38,846 bases of DNA, taken from NCBI GenBank assembly GCA_964584775.1, contig CAZPBC010000017.1, forward strand, positions 1-38,846, in the 5' to 3' direction. Of the stretch, positions 7,598 through 15,557 are shown one piece after another. Each line of letters starts with the position of its first letter. Within the stretch, counting starts at the first letter, position 1. The DNA is from CAZPBC01 sp964584775. GTDB lineage: Bacteria; Chlamydiota; Chlamydiia; Chlamydiales; SLFE01. Both the position numbers and the translations under genes were made by a program. The notes below the pieces were generated by a model. It was not told the DNA's origin, did not search any database, and saw nothing but the letters and a program-made list of their open reading frames with translations.

Positions 7598-10500
7598 AAG
7601 TGAAGAACTCAAACGTTTCCGTGACGCCGTTGTCAACGGAGACGACCTCGTTTTCGAAGGACTTTGGGACGCCCCCAAAGCGCTCCTAAGTGTTGCGGCA
7701 TCCCAACTGACAGGAAAACACCTGGTCATCCTCACCGGACGCACTCAAGAGGAGGCGACCCTCTATCACGACTTAAAGCACTTCTCCGACCGCCCCATTA
7801 TCGACTTTCCCGCTTGGGAAACCCTTCCCTCAGAGCGCGTTCCCCCCAGCCCAGACATCGTCGGAGAGCGCTACAAGACACTTGACCAGCTGCTCTCCCA
7901 CGACCAGCCCATCGTCATCATCACCTCCCTTCAAGCCACCCTGCAAAAACTCATCGAACCGAGTGAGTTTAAAGCACTCCACCTGCAGATCCGAAAAGGG
8001 GATGAAGTCGGCTTTGAACTCCTCATCGAACAGCTGCAAGCCATGGGCTATGAAAGACGTCCCGTTGCTTCGGACAAAGGAGAAATCGCTGTCCGTGGAA
8101 ACATCATCGATCTCTTTCCCGTCTCCTCACCTGATCCTTTCCGCATCGAATTTTGGGGAGACACCGTGGAGTCAATCCGCATCTACGACCCGATCGGACA
8201 AAAGTCCGTCCGCTTAGTCGAAACCTTTTCCATCCACCCTGCAAAAGAACTCGAACTGTTAGAAAAAGCCCCGAAACTTGCGACCCTCCTCGACTACCTC
8301 GGACAAGAGGCGATCCTTGTCTTTGACGACGTCCTAGCGCTCGAAGACCGCTACGCACAGCTCACAGGGATGCAACATAAAAACCCTCACTTTTTACAAA
8401 TCAACGAACTGCTCGAGCAGATGGAAAAGCAGCAGAAGTTTTTCTGGTCTGAAACGAGCCTCCGCGAGTTGTCGCCTGTGAAAACGGTGAAAGAGCAGTC
8501 GCAGTTTGAACTTTTCCAGCAGGACTTCACTGCAAAAATCTTACCCAACCCTTTCATGCGGGTCTCGAGCTACCTCCGCCCAGAAAATGCAGGCGGCTCC
8601 CTCTCCGAAGAAGAGGTCATCGACGCCGTGCGCGACCCCTACCGAAAGCAGGAATCTTGGGTCATCCTCGCGACTTCCGAATCTGAACGCAAGGCAGTGA
8701 CAGAGAAGGTGAACCACTCCCAGGTGGATCTACACATAGAAAACGGATATCTCTCGAGCGGCTTCGTTCTTCCTAAATCGCAAGTCATCCTTCTTCCGAT
8801 GACAGAGATTACCCATCGGATGAAAATCCGTCGTCAAAAACAGCGTAGCACCTACCACACGCCTCCCTCCGAAACCTACGAGCTCAACCCCGGCGACCTG
8901 GTCGTCCACCTCCAACAAGGTTTGGGTCGCTTTATCGGAATGGAGCGTCGCCCCGACATCCATGGACATGAAGCGGAATTTTTCCTTTTAGAATACGCGA
9001 ATGGGTCAAAGCTCTTTGTTCCTATGAGCCAAGCGCATCTCATCACAAAATACATCGGATCCTCTGAAGAGACGCCAAAACTCCATGAGATGGGGTCAAG
9101 CAAATGGAAACGCGCGAAAGAAAAAACTCAAGCTGCCATCACCGCCTACGCCAAAGAGTTGATCGACCTCTATGCGAAACGTTCGATTGCGAAGGGTTTC
9201 GCCTACGAGACGGACAGCGATGACCTCCTCGCTTTTGAAGACGAGTTCCCCTTTGAAGAGACCGGGGACCAACTCCGCGCCATCGAACTCGTTAAGAAAG
9301 ATATGACCTCCGATAAGGTGATGGACCGCCTCGTCTGTGGAGATGTAGGTTACGGAAAAACCGAAGTGGCGATGCGTGCGGCCGTCAAAGCCGTCCTAGA
9401 CGGAGGTAAGCAGGTTGCACTCCTCGTCCCCACCACCGTCCTTGCCATGCAACACTTCGAAAACTTCGTCGATCGCATGAGAGATTTCCCCATCCGTATC
9501 GGCGTGCTCTCCCGCTTTGTGAAACCTAAAGAGATTAAAAAAACGGTGGAAGGTGCGGCGAATGGATCTATTGACATCATCGTGGGCACTCACCGCATCA
9601 TCAGCAAAGATATCGAATTTAAAAATCTCGGCCTGGTCATCATTGATGAAGAGCAGCGTTTTGGTGTCAAAGCGAAGGAGCACCTAAAAAAAGCGAAAGC
9701 AGGCGTCGACTGCCTCACCCTTTCAGCCACTCCCATCCCCCGCACCCTCTACCTCTCCTTAATGGGGGCGCGCGACCTCTCCGTGATCAACACCCCACCA
9801 CAAGACAGAGTTCCCATTAAAACCGTCATCGCTGAAATGAATGAAGAGCTCATCCAGTCAGCGATCAAACGTGAACTGGCTCGAGACGGACAGTGCTTTG
9901 TCATCCACAACCGTGTGGAGACGATCTTTGACCTAGCCGCGACCATTAAAAAGCAGGTTCCCGAAGCACGGGTCATCGTCGGCCACGGACAGATGACACC
10001 CGATGAAATCGACAAAGTCTTTCACCAGTTTAAAACAGGTGAGGCGGACGTCCTGGTCGCGACCACGATCGTCGAAAATGGGATCGATATCCCCAACGCC
10101 AACACCATTCTCATCGACCGATCTGACCGCTTTGGTCTCGCAGAGCTCTATCAGCTGCGGGGCCGTGTCGGACGTTGGAACCGCCGCGCCTACTGCTACT
10201 TCCTCGTTCCGAAGCTCTCGACCCTCCCAGAAATCAGCCGCAAACGTCTCGCGGCCCTCGCCGAAACCTCTGGATATGGAGGTGGGATGAAAGTCGCCCT
10301 CCGTGACCTAGAGATCCGCGGAGCCGGTAACGTCCTAGGAGAAGAGCAGTCTGGACAGGTGGAAACGATCGGATTCCACCAATACTGCAAATGGCTAAAA
10401 CGTGCCGTCAACGCTCTTAAAGGGGGCCAAAAACCGACCTTCGCCGATGTCAAGGTCGAATGCAAGATGGATGCGCGCATCCCCGCTGACTATATCGAAG

Positions 10501-10817
10501 AGGTGAGCCTCCGCATGGAGTTCTACCAGCGTTTTGGAGAAGCCGTCACGGTCGAAGAAGTCGAAGAGATCCAGAAAGAGCTCGTGGACCGCTTCGGTCC
10601 CGCTCCAGAACCTGTCGACTGGCTTGTCAGCCTCTCTAAAATCAAAACAGTCGCCTCCAACAAAGGTTTTAGCAAAGTCGAAATCGGAATCAAGACGGTG
10701 ACTCTTGAGAAGGTCATCAACAAAAAGCCCTCCTCCTGGAAAACTCTTTTCCAAGCTCCTGAAGAATGCAAAGCCTGGGAAGAGGCCCTCCTCCAACTCC
10801 TTGAACTGACTCCTTGA
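7578..10817 (+). CDS. mfd: Transcription-repair coupling factor Mfd
   Basis: ATP-driven translocase that removes RNA polymerase stalled at DNA lesions and recruits UvrA. The 1079-residue protein has an N-terminal UvrB-like region (with ETLPSERVPPSPDIVGERY). The RNA-polymerase interaction domain follows (PGDLVVHLQQGLGRFIGMER, residues about 435-455). The SF2 helicase motor has Walker A GDVGYGKTEVAMRAA (near 590), DEEQRFG (near 690), SATPIPRTLYLSLMGARDLS (near 717) and RGRVGRWNRRAYCYF (near 863). The C-terminal TRCF domain closes the protein. It is slightly shorter than E. coli Mfd. The start is a GTG at 7578 inside the end of alaS; no better ATG lies near the conserved N-terminus, so expression is likely coupled to alaS. 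Identity is secure; only the start codon is inferred. Confidence 0.97.
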   Translation: MIEKLLESEELKRFRDAVVNGDDLVFEGLWDAPKALLSVAASQLTGKHLVILTGRTQEEATLYHDLKHFSDRPIIDFPAWETLPSERVPPSPDIVGERYKTLDQLLSHDQPIVIITSLQATLQKLIEPSEFKALHLQIRKGDEVGFELLIEQLQAMGYERRPVASDKGEIAVRGNIIDLFPVSSPDPFRIEFWGDTVESIRIYDPIGQKSVRLVETFSIHPAKELELLEKAPKLATLLDYLGQEAILVFDDVLALEDRYAQLTGMQHKNPHFLQINELLEQMEKQQKFFWSETSLRELSPVKTVKEQSQFELFQQDFTAKILPNPFMRVSSYLRPENAGGSLSEEEVIDAVRDPYRKQESWVILATSESERKAVTEKVNHSQVDLHIENGYLSSGFVLPKSQVILLPMTEITHRMKIRRQKQRSTYHTPPSETYELNPGDLVVHLQQGLGRFIGMERRPDIHGHEAEFFLLEYANGSKLFVPMSQAHLITKYIGSSEETPKLHEMGSSKWKRAKEKTQAAITAYAKELIDLYAKRSIAKGFAYETDSDDLLAFEDEFPFEETGDQLRAIELVKKDMTSDKVMDRLVCGDVGYGKTEVAMRAAVKAVLDGGKQVALLVPTTVLAMQHFENFVDRMRDFPIRIGVLSRFVKPKEIKKTVEGAANGSIDIIVGTHRIISKDIEFKNLGLVIIDEEQRFGVKAKEHLKKAKAGVDCLTLSATPIPRTLYLSLMGARDLSVINTPPQDRVPIKTVIAEMNEELIQSAIKRELARDGQCFVIHNRVETIFDLAATIKKQVPEARVIVGHGQMTPDEIDKVFHQFKTGEADVLVATTIVENGIDIPNANTILIDRSDRFGLAELYQLRGRVGRWNRRAYCYFLVPKLSTLPEISRKRLAALAETSGYGGGMKVALRDLEIRGAGNVLGEEQSGQVETIGFHQYCKWLKRAVNALKGGQKPTFADVKVECKMDARIPADYIEEVSLRMEFYQRFGEAVTVEEVEEIQKELVDRFGPAPEPVDWLVSLSKIKTVASNKGFSKVEIGIKTVTLEKVINKKPSSWKTLFQAPEECKAWEEALLQLLELTP

Positions 10818-10903
10818 AGGCAAAAAAACTGCCCTCCTTTTCTAAAGAGAGAACCCAAGTTGTCCTAGATTTTCTCATTCACTCAAGGAAGGTAGTTCCA
10901 CTC

Positions 10904-11095
10904 TTACTTCGATTTTCTAAACGAATGAAAGAGTCTGTGGAACAGCCCCTTTTTTCTCTTTTTGGGGGTATGCAGGGTTTCTGACCAGCCATTCACCTCG
11001 TGCATCTCGACACCCACTATTCCTTTGCCTGTCTCGACCGGCTCTTTAATGAGAGGGGCATCTTCGGGATAATCCTTGTACTTCTTCGGCCACAT
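10904..11095 (-). CDS. Small basic hypothetical protein
   Basis: A 63-codon frame starting at the ATG at 11095. It is preceded on the minus strand by a GGAGG motif about 13 nt upstream and by a TATACT box shared with the divergent efp. The N-terminal half is hydrophilic (MWPKKYKDYPEDAPLIKEPV). The middle has GIVGVEMHEVNGWSETLH and the last 20 residues are very basic (KKRKKGLFHRLFHSFRKSK). No membrane segment or signal peptide is visible. As I recall, Chlamydia trachomatis also has a small unknown gene beside efp (CT753 beside CT752), so conservation is plausible but not checked here. It could act as a nucleic-acid-binding or membrane-peripheral peptide; this is a guess from charge only. Confidence 0.6.
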   Translation of the reverse strand: MWPKKYKDYPEDAPLIKEPVETGKGIVGVEMHEVNGWSETLHTPKKRKKGLFHRLFHSFRKSK

Positions 11096-11118
11096 GGTAG
11101 AGAGAAAACCTCCGTTCT

Positions 11119-11126
11119 AGTATACT
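11119..11126. promoter_or_regulatory. Palindromic -10 element between the small gene and efp
   Basis: The octamer AGTATACT is its own reverse complement, so it offers a TATACT -10 box to both strands: 11121-11126 for efp and 11119-11124 for the 63-residue gene. No good -35 was found on either side (TTTAAA at 11142-11147 is the best for the minus strand). The efp start has AAGGA at 11152-11156. Confidence 0.35.
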
Positions 11127-11161
11127 ATTGGATAACCAAATTTTAAATTTAAAGGATCTTT

Positions 11162-11728
11162 ATGGCTCAAGCAAGCACAAATGAAATTAGACCCGGATTT
11201 AAAGTCGAAATCGAGGGGCAGCCCTATGCTGTTGTCGGTAACGAGTTTGTCAAACCAGGTAAAGGCCAGGCCTTCAACCGGATCCGCATCAAGCACCTCA
11301 TCACAGGGCGGGTTGTGGAGAAGACCTACAAGTCGGGTGAGAAGCTTGAACTTGCGGATGTTCAAGAGACCGAGATGCGTCTTCTTTACACAGAGCAGGA
11401 TGGAGCCGTCTTCATGTGCGATGACACCTTCGAGCAACACACCATGTCCTTTGATCAGATCGGTGATAACGCGAAGTGGTTGAAGGAAGACATCCTCTAC
11501 AGTATGGTGTTTTATAATGGACAACCGGTGACGGTAGAGCCTCCGACCTTTATGGAACTCAAAGTGACTGAGACCGATCCTGGGGTGCGTGGAGATACCG
11601 CTTCTGGACGTGTCCTCAAGCCCGCGAAACTCGAAACGGGTGCGCAAATCCAGATCCCTATCTTTATCGACCAGGAAGAGGTGATCAAAGTAGACACCCG
11701 CACCGCCGAGTATGTTAGCCGCGTCTAA
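11162..11728 (+). CDS. efp: Elongation factor P
   Basis: Binds the ribosome between P and E sites and relieves stalling at polyproline. The 188-residue length is the usual one. The N-terminal KOW-like domain carries the loop VKPGKGQAF with Lys34, the residue that is beta-lysylated in E. coli EF-P. The C-terminal OB domains include TFEQ, IGDNAKWL, VTETDPGVRGDTA and the family end motif IKVDTRTAEYVSRV. The ATG at 11162 is 5 nt after AAGGA. The gene overlaps epmA by 17 nt, which supports a lysylated EF-P in this organism. Chlamydiae often carry two efp genes; only one lies here. Confidence 0.97.
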   Translation: MAQASTNEIRPGFKVEIEGQPYAVVGNEFVKPGKGQAFNRIRIKHLITGRVVEKTYKSGEKLELADVQETEMRLLYTEQDGAVFMCDDTFEQHTMSFDQIGDNAKWLKEDILYSMVFYNGQPVTVEPPTFMELKVTETDPGVRGDTASGRVLKPAKLETGAQIQIPIFIDQEEVIKVDTRTAEYVSRV

Positions 11729-12623
11729 AGTCGACATTCTCAAAGACCGAGCGGCGATACTCCGCCGCTCCCGTGAATTCTTTCATCAACGTTCCATCCT
11801 AGAAGTCGACACTCCCCTCCTCTCTCCCCTTGCTTCTGTCGATGAGCACATTGACCTCATCTCTCTTGAGCCAGAGCAGGGTCATACCTCCTACCTCGTC
11901 TCCTCCCCTGAGTATGCAATGAAGCGCCTCCTTGCCGAAGGAATCGGCGACTGCTACCAGCTCTCACACGTCTTCCGTAAAGGAGAGTCGGGCGCTAACC
12001 ACCGCCCGGAATTCACCCTCACGGAATGGTACCGTCTCGCAGTCTCCTTTGACGCGATGATCCGTGAGACCTTGGACTACATGGAACTCTTTGTGGGAAA
12101 GAAACCAGTTGAAGAGATCACCTACCTCGAAGCGTTTCAAAAGTACCTCCAGATCGACCTGCGTCAAGAGAGCTATGAAACTCTTAAAAAGCGTGTCGAT
12201 GAAAGGCTGGTTGAAAACATCAACGACTGCCTTGAACTCTTGGTTTCACAGGAGATCGAACCGCGTTTTCGTCCTGAATGTTTCACCGTTCTCACTCACT
12301 ACCCCGCCACACAGGCCGCTCTCGCAAACACCCTGCGCCTTGACAACTATGAAGTTGCCCTCCGCTTTGAAATCTATCACGGAGGACTAGAGCTCTGTAA
12401 CGGTTACGACGAGTTGATCGACGCTGCAGAGCAGAAAAGACGCCTTGAGGAAGCGAATCGCCAACGGATCTCAAGAGGAAAAGAGCCTCTCCCTATCGAT
12501 ACCGACTTCTTAGAAGCTCTTGAAAAGGGTGTCCCTGCTTGCTGTGGAGTCGCTGTCGGCTTCGACCGCCTCATGATGTTACGCCATCAAAGCGAAGAGA
12601 TCGGCAAAATCTTGCCTTATTGA
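11712..12623 (+). CDS. epmA: EF-P--lysine lysyltransferase EpmA (LysRS-like)
   Basis: A 303-residue class II lysyl-tRNA synthetase paralog without the N-terminal anticodon-binding domain, the hallmark of EpmA (PoxA/GenX/YjeA). Catalytic blocks are visible: FHQRSILEVDTPLLSP (motif 1 area), SSPEYAMKRLLAEG, FRKGESGANHRPEFTLTEWY (motif 2), GLELCNGYDELIDA and CCGVAVGFDRLMMLR (motif 3). The enzyme activates lysine (normally beta-lysine made by EpmB) and attaches it to EF-P Lys34. Its ATG lies 17 nt inside efp, so both products are co-translated. No epmB is present in the window. The 3' end is only 2 nt from the convergent translocase gene. It is slightly shorter than the E. coli protein (325). Confidence 0.92.
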   Translation: MLAASKVDILKDRAAILRRSREFFHQRSILEVDTPLLSPLASVDEHIDLISLEPEQGHTSYLVSSPEYAMKRLLAEGIGDCYQLSHVFRKGESGANHRPEFTLTEWYRLAVSFDAMIRETLDYMELFVGKKPVEEITYLEAFQKYLQIDLRQESYETLKKRVDERLVENINDCLELLVSQEIEPRFRPECFTVLTHYPATQAALANTLRLDNYEVALRFEIYHGGLELCNGYDELIDAAEQKRRLEEANRQRISRGKEPLPIDTDFLEALEKGVPACCGVAVGFDRLMMLRHQSEEIGKILPY

Positions 12624-12625
12624 AA

Positions 12626-14104
12626 TCAGGCTGCGATGAGTTCAGCTTGAGGGGTGAATTCACCGCGCATCTTACGGACAGCGAAAACCCAGAAGAGAAT
12701 GGCGATGATGACACAAGGGGCGAGGAAGCCTCCGATATTGAGAACGGAGCCGACACCTGCAATCTCGATCAGAGCGGCTTGAATCCAAGAAGATCCTGAT
12801 TTACCAAACCGCGAAGCCACCATATCCACCGCCGCTTTCCCCTTCACTTTTTCATCCTCAGAGAGAGGGATGTAAGCCATCTCCTTTGTCGGATCGAAGA
12901 GGCTATACTTCATCGATTTGCAGCAGATGTTGTGCACTGCACCGACGAGCACAGCGACATAAAGAAGTTCTGGAGTGAACCCTCCTTCATTATATCCCAT
13001 GTAGTAGAGAGTGAAGAAGAAGAGGCTGGTCAGTCCTAAAACCAACGGAGTGGAGAGGCTGGCGGCATACCAGCCAAATTTTCTCATCAGGTTTCCTCCC
13101 ACAAAGAGAGAGAGAAGCAGTGCTAGACAGCCGGTCGAGAAAGAGACGACTCCCATAAAGGCTTGGTAGTCCACCGATTTAGGAAACTGTAGCTTCAGTG
13201 TCGCCTTCCAGATCACCTCCACCATATTCACTGCCAAGCTATATCCAATCACCATCATCGCAATATAGACAAGTGAAGAGGAGGAGAAAAGTTCAACCAG
13301 GCTTTTAATGAGAGAGGTGCTTTTCTTTTTCTTTTTCTCGACTGTCTTCTGTTGATCCACATCGACAATCTTCTCGTTGACCCAGTAATAGAGTAGAGCA
13401 ATCAGAATGCCTGTCACAGCCACGGCCGACATCATCCATTTAATGGTGAGCTCATAATTGCCCCCATTCAACCAGTGTGATGCGCTCCAGATCAGCGGTC
13501 CTGCTGCAATCACGCCAGCGTTACTTCCAATCGCAAAAAGCGTGTAGAAACGCGATGCCTCACCGACGGAACAGACCTGGTTTGCAAAACCCCAAAAGAG
13601 GACGAGGATCACCACCCCACCCCAGAGTTCTGCCATCACAAAGAAGAGTGAGTTAAACCACCATCGGTAGATGGCGACCCAGTGCTGATGGTCTGCACCC
13701 ATCCAGTTCACCAGTGCGTCAGAGCTCGCGGTGGGAGAAAGCAGTTCTCTAAGAGGATAGAGAACAAATCCAAAAATCGTAAAAAAAAAGATAAACAGGG
13801 TAAGAAAGGTGTAAAAGAGTCTTTTCTTGGAAAGCAAGTTACTCAGCTTACTGTAGAGGAGCATCGCGAGGCAGGCAAAAACAATGACCACTCCTCCTTT
13901 CAATAAAGGAATTGCTTCAGCACCGGAACCTTTTGAGGTGACGATTAAAGTATCTTTTGTCGCATGAAGGATCGTATAGACGAAGGAAACAAGAAATTTA
14001 ATCAGAAGAAGAGGGATAAATTTGCGGTGTTCTGAGCGATGAATCGGCCAAAGCCTCGTTCTCCATTTACTGAAGGAGGTTGAAGATTCACTAGAGATGT
14101 CCAT
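12626..14104 (-). CDS. NTT-family nucleotide/ATP:ADP translocase
   Basis: Polytopic inner-membrane carrier of the TLC family used by chlamydiae, rickettsiae and plastids to exchange or import nucleotides or NAD with the host. Characteristic blocks are RLWPIHRSEHRKFIPLLL at the N-terminus, TKDTLIVTSKGSGAEAIPLL in the first helical region, and AELWGGVVILVLFWGFANQV. About 11-12 hydrophobic helices are visible. The preferred start is the ATG at 14104 (MDISSESS), about 4 nt after AAGG, giving 492 residues; an upstream ATG at 14116 is also possible. It is shorter than Npt1/Npt2 (about 530). The usual LRDTKD or LRATKD is LHATKD here, so substrate (ATP/ADP, other NTPs, NAD) cannot be assigned. A strong promoter lies just upstream. 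Confidence 0.9.
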   Translation of the reverse strand: MDISSESSTSFSKWRTRLWPIHRSEHRKFIPLLLIKFLVSFVYTILHATKDTLIVTSKGSGAEAIPLLKGGVVIVFACLAMLLYSKLSNLLSKKRLFYTFLTLFIFFFTIFGFVLYPLRELLSPTASSDALVNWMGADHQHWVAIYRWWFNSLFFVMAELWGGVVILVLFWGFANQVCSVGEASRFYTLFAIGSNAGVIAAGPLIWSASHWLNGGNYELTIKWMMSAVAVTGILIALLYYWVNEKIVDVDQQKTVEKKKKKSTSLIKSLVELFSSSSLVYIAMMVIGYSLAVNMVEVIWKATLKLQFPKSVDYQAFMGVVSFSTGCLALLLSLFVGGNLMRKFGWYAASLSTPLVLGLTSLFFFTLYYMGYNEGGFTPELLYVAVLVGAVHNICCKSMKYSLFDPTKEMAYIPLSEDEKVKGKAAVDMVASRFGKSGSSWIQAALIEIAGVGSVLNIGGFLAPCVIIAILFWVFAVRKMRGEFTPQAELIAA

Positions 14105-14127
14105 CGTACCTTGCATCCTAGGACCAT

Positions 14128-14156
14128 ATTGTACTAGAGATTACTTTTCTTGACAA
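14128..14156 (-). promoter_or_regulatory. Strong consensus promoter for the nucleotide translocase
   Basis: On the minus strand TTGTCA (14151-14156) and TACAAT (14128-14133) are separated by exactly 17 nt; each matches the sigma-66/70 consensus in five of six positions. The preferred ATG at 14104 lies 23 nt downstream of the -10. On the other strand the -35 bases overlap a perfect TTGACA (14150-14155), pointing towards the gene at 14218. Confidence 0.6.
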
Positions 14157-14217
14157 TCTTTATCGTTTATTAACATTAGTAACTTATGCTAATTTGAAAA
14201 TAATTGGAGTTAATTTA

Positions 14218-14775
14218 ATGAATAATATTGAAACCCCCTATTCAAATTTTCATTTTCAAGATTTTAACCCACTCATCGAAGTCGTTGGACCTGTTAGAGC
14301 AGGTATCGACGGTGTCGTTCAGCTCAACCCACGCCGAATCACTCAAGGGAAAGATGGAGGCTCTGTAGAAAAAGGAACCCATCACCGCGTCTACCAGTAC
14401 ACTCCGGAGACGGGGGCCGCCTACCGTCACCTGGGCGAGCTCGAGGGCCGTATTCAAGCCTTTGGCCTCCTACTGACACTTCCCCTGAGAGTCATCGCCA
14501 AAGTGGCTGAAAGTCTCCTAAAGACCGTCACACTCCATGCCCTCTGGACAAGGACAGACGAACCTCTGCAGAACCGTTTTTCAGTCCTCGCTCAGGACTG
14601 TGCCAACATCCCCTTCACCCTCATTGCAGCACCCTTCCTCTCGCTCGCAATCCTTTATACCCTGCTTGCTGCGACACGTGGTCGTATCTTCTATGCAGCC
14701 ATCTCACGCCTCGCGCTTGGCACTGAAGACCACTGTGTGACCCCTCCTGCCTTCAAGGCTTATAAAATTGACTGA
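14218..14775 (+). CDS. Hypothetical membrane-associated protein, tandem paralog 1 (RGRI/AISRL family)
   Basis: The ATG at 14218 follows GGAG (14206-14209) by 8 nt, giving 185 residues; a TTG at 14194 extends the frame but lacks a ribosome site. The N-terminal 80 residues are polar and begin MNNIETPYSNFHFQDFNPL. Then come two hydrophobic stretches: GLLLTLPLRVIAKVAESLL and PFTLIAAPFLSLAILYTLLA. The C-terminus is a compact block, ATRGRIFYAAISRLALG followed by TPPAFKAYKID. The next gene has the same C-terminal block and a similar IETP/DF-PL start, so they are diverged duplicates. I do not recognise the family. The order of a polar N-terminus followed by paired hydrophobic stretches would fit an inclusion- or envelope-membrane protein, but this is inference. 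Confidence 0.75.
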   Translation: MNNIETPYSNFHFQDFNPLIEVVGPVRAGIDGVVQLNPRRITQGKDGGSVEKGTHHRVYQYTPETGAAYRHLGELEGRIQAFGLLLTLPLRVIAKVAESLLKTVTLHALWTRTDEPLQNRFSVLAQDCANIPFTLIAAPFLSLAILYTLLAATRGRIFYAAISRLALGTEDHCVTPPAFKAYKID

Positions 14776-14918
14776 TTTATGCGATTTGAATAACTTGATC
14801 TTAACCTATCGGAAAACTCGCATCGATAAATGCATTTAGCCTCTTATGAAAAGTCAGCAAGCGATATACAGTAGAGTTGTGTTTTAACAAGTGATTCACA
14901 TCCAAACAGGAGATTAAA
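14776..14918 (+). promoter_or_regulatory. Intergenic leader between the two small paralogs
   Basis: The 143-nt gap is AT-richer than the flanking genes. It contains a TATACA -10-like box around 14866-14871, with only a poor -35 (TCTTAT) 17 nt upstream, and an AGGAG ribosome site (14908-14912) 6 nt before the next ATG. No hairpin terminator with a T-run was seen, so the second gene may have both readthrough and its own promoter. Confidence 0.3.
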
Positions 14919-15557
14919 ATGGATCCCATAGAAACCCCGGTTACCTCACTAAGCTTCATCGATTTTGTTCCTTACCAGCCCCTTAATTTGATGGCTGCGC
15001 ATGGAAACAAAGCAAAAACGGTCGACGTGACAGAGTCCAACATTTTTTGTGGAGCAAATGGTAAATTTCGTGACAAAAAAACAGAGTTACCTGTTTATCA
15101 CTTAAATGGATACAACTGTTTTCGCTACCTTGATAATAGAACAGCACGAAAACAGGCTTTTGAACAGCTCTACTTACTTCCATACAATGCAGCACTAGAG
15201 ATATTTGCGAGTGCAAAAAACGCCATCACGTTCAGTGCCTTTCGAGGGGAAGATGAAACCCAGTCTCTTAGCAAAAAAGCCGTGAACTGGTTACTTGATT
15301 GTGTAGAAATTCCAAAGACTCTTATTGCTGCGTGCTTAATGGAGGTCGCGATGTTTATGACATTGATTGCAACGAATCGTGGAAGGATTCTCTGCTCTGC
15401 CATTTCCAGACTTTTCTTTGGTGCGAGTCAAACACTGACTCCAGACTCTTTCAAGGCCTATCAACTAGAAGCAAGAGCCCAAGCAGCTGCCACAGTAAAG
15501 CTTCCTACACTAGCCCCCAGTCGTCCTCTCCACAATAGGAAAGCGACGGCCGGCTGA
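14919..15557 (+). CDS. Hypothetical membrane-associated protein, tandem paralog 2 (RGRI/AISRL family)
   Basis: A 212-residue protein starting at the ATG at 14919, with AGGAG 6 nt upstream. It begins MDPIETPVTSLSFIDFVPYQ and shares with the preceding gene the C-terminal block: KTLIAACLMEVAMFMTLIA, then NRGRILCSAISRLFFG, then TPDSFKAYQLE. It has an extra 28-residue tail rich in Ala/Pro/Arg (ending LHNRKATAG). The N-terminal 100 residues are diverged and contain several Cys. The last 48 nt overlap the convergent nadE, so the two stop codons lie inside each other's frames. Function unknown; the paralogy and membrane-like stretches are read directly. Confidence 0.75.
   Translation: MDPIETPVTSLSFIDFVPYQPLNLMAAHGNKAKTVDVTESNIFCGANGKFRDKKTELPVYHLNGYNCFRYLDNRTARKQAFEQLYLLPYNAALEIFASAKNAITFSAFRGEDETQSLSKKAVNWLLDCVEIPKTLIAACLMEVAMFMTLIATNRGRILCSAISRLFFGASQTLTPDSFKAYQLEARAQAAATVKLPTLAPSRPLHNRKATAG

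Noticed and set aside
10810..10848. Possible terminator after mfd (GGCA-aaaaaac-TGCC then CCTCCTTTT)
   Set aside because: The stem is only four base pairs with no proper T-run, too weak to call.
4991..10858. Many 60-145-codon antisense and off-frame open frames over alaS and mfd
   Set aside because: They overlap long conserved genes, have no start signals or recognisable domains, and arise from codon bias of the real frames.
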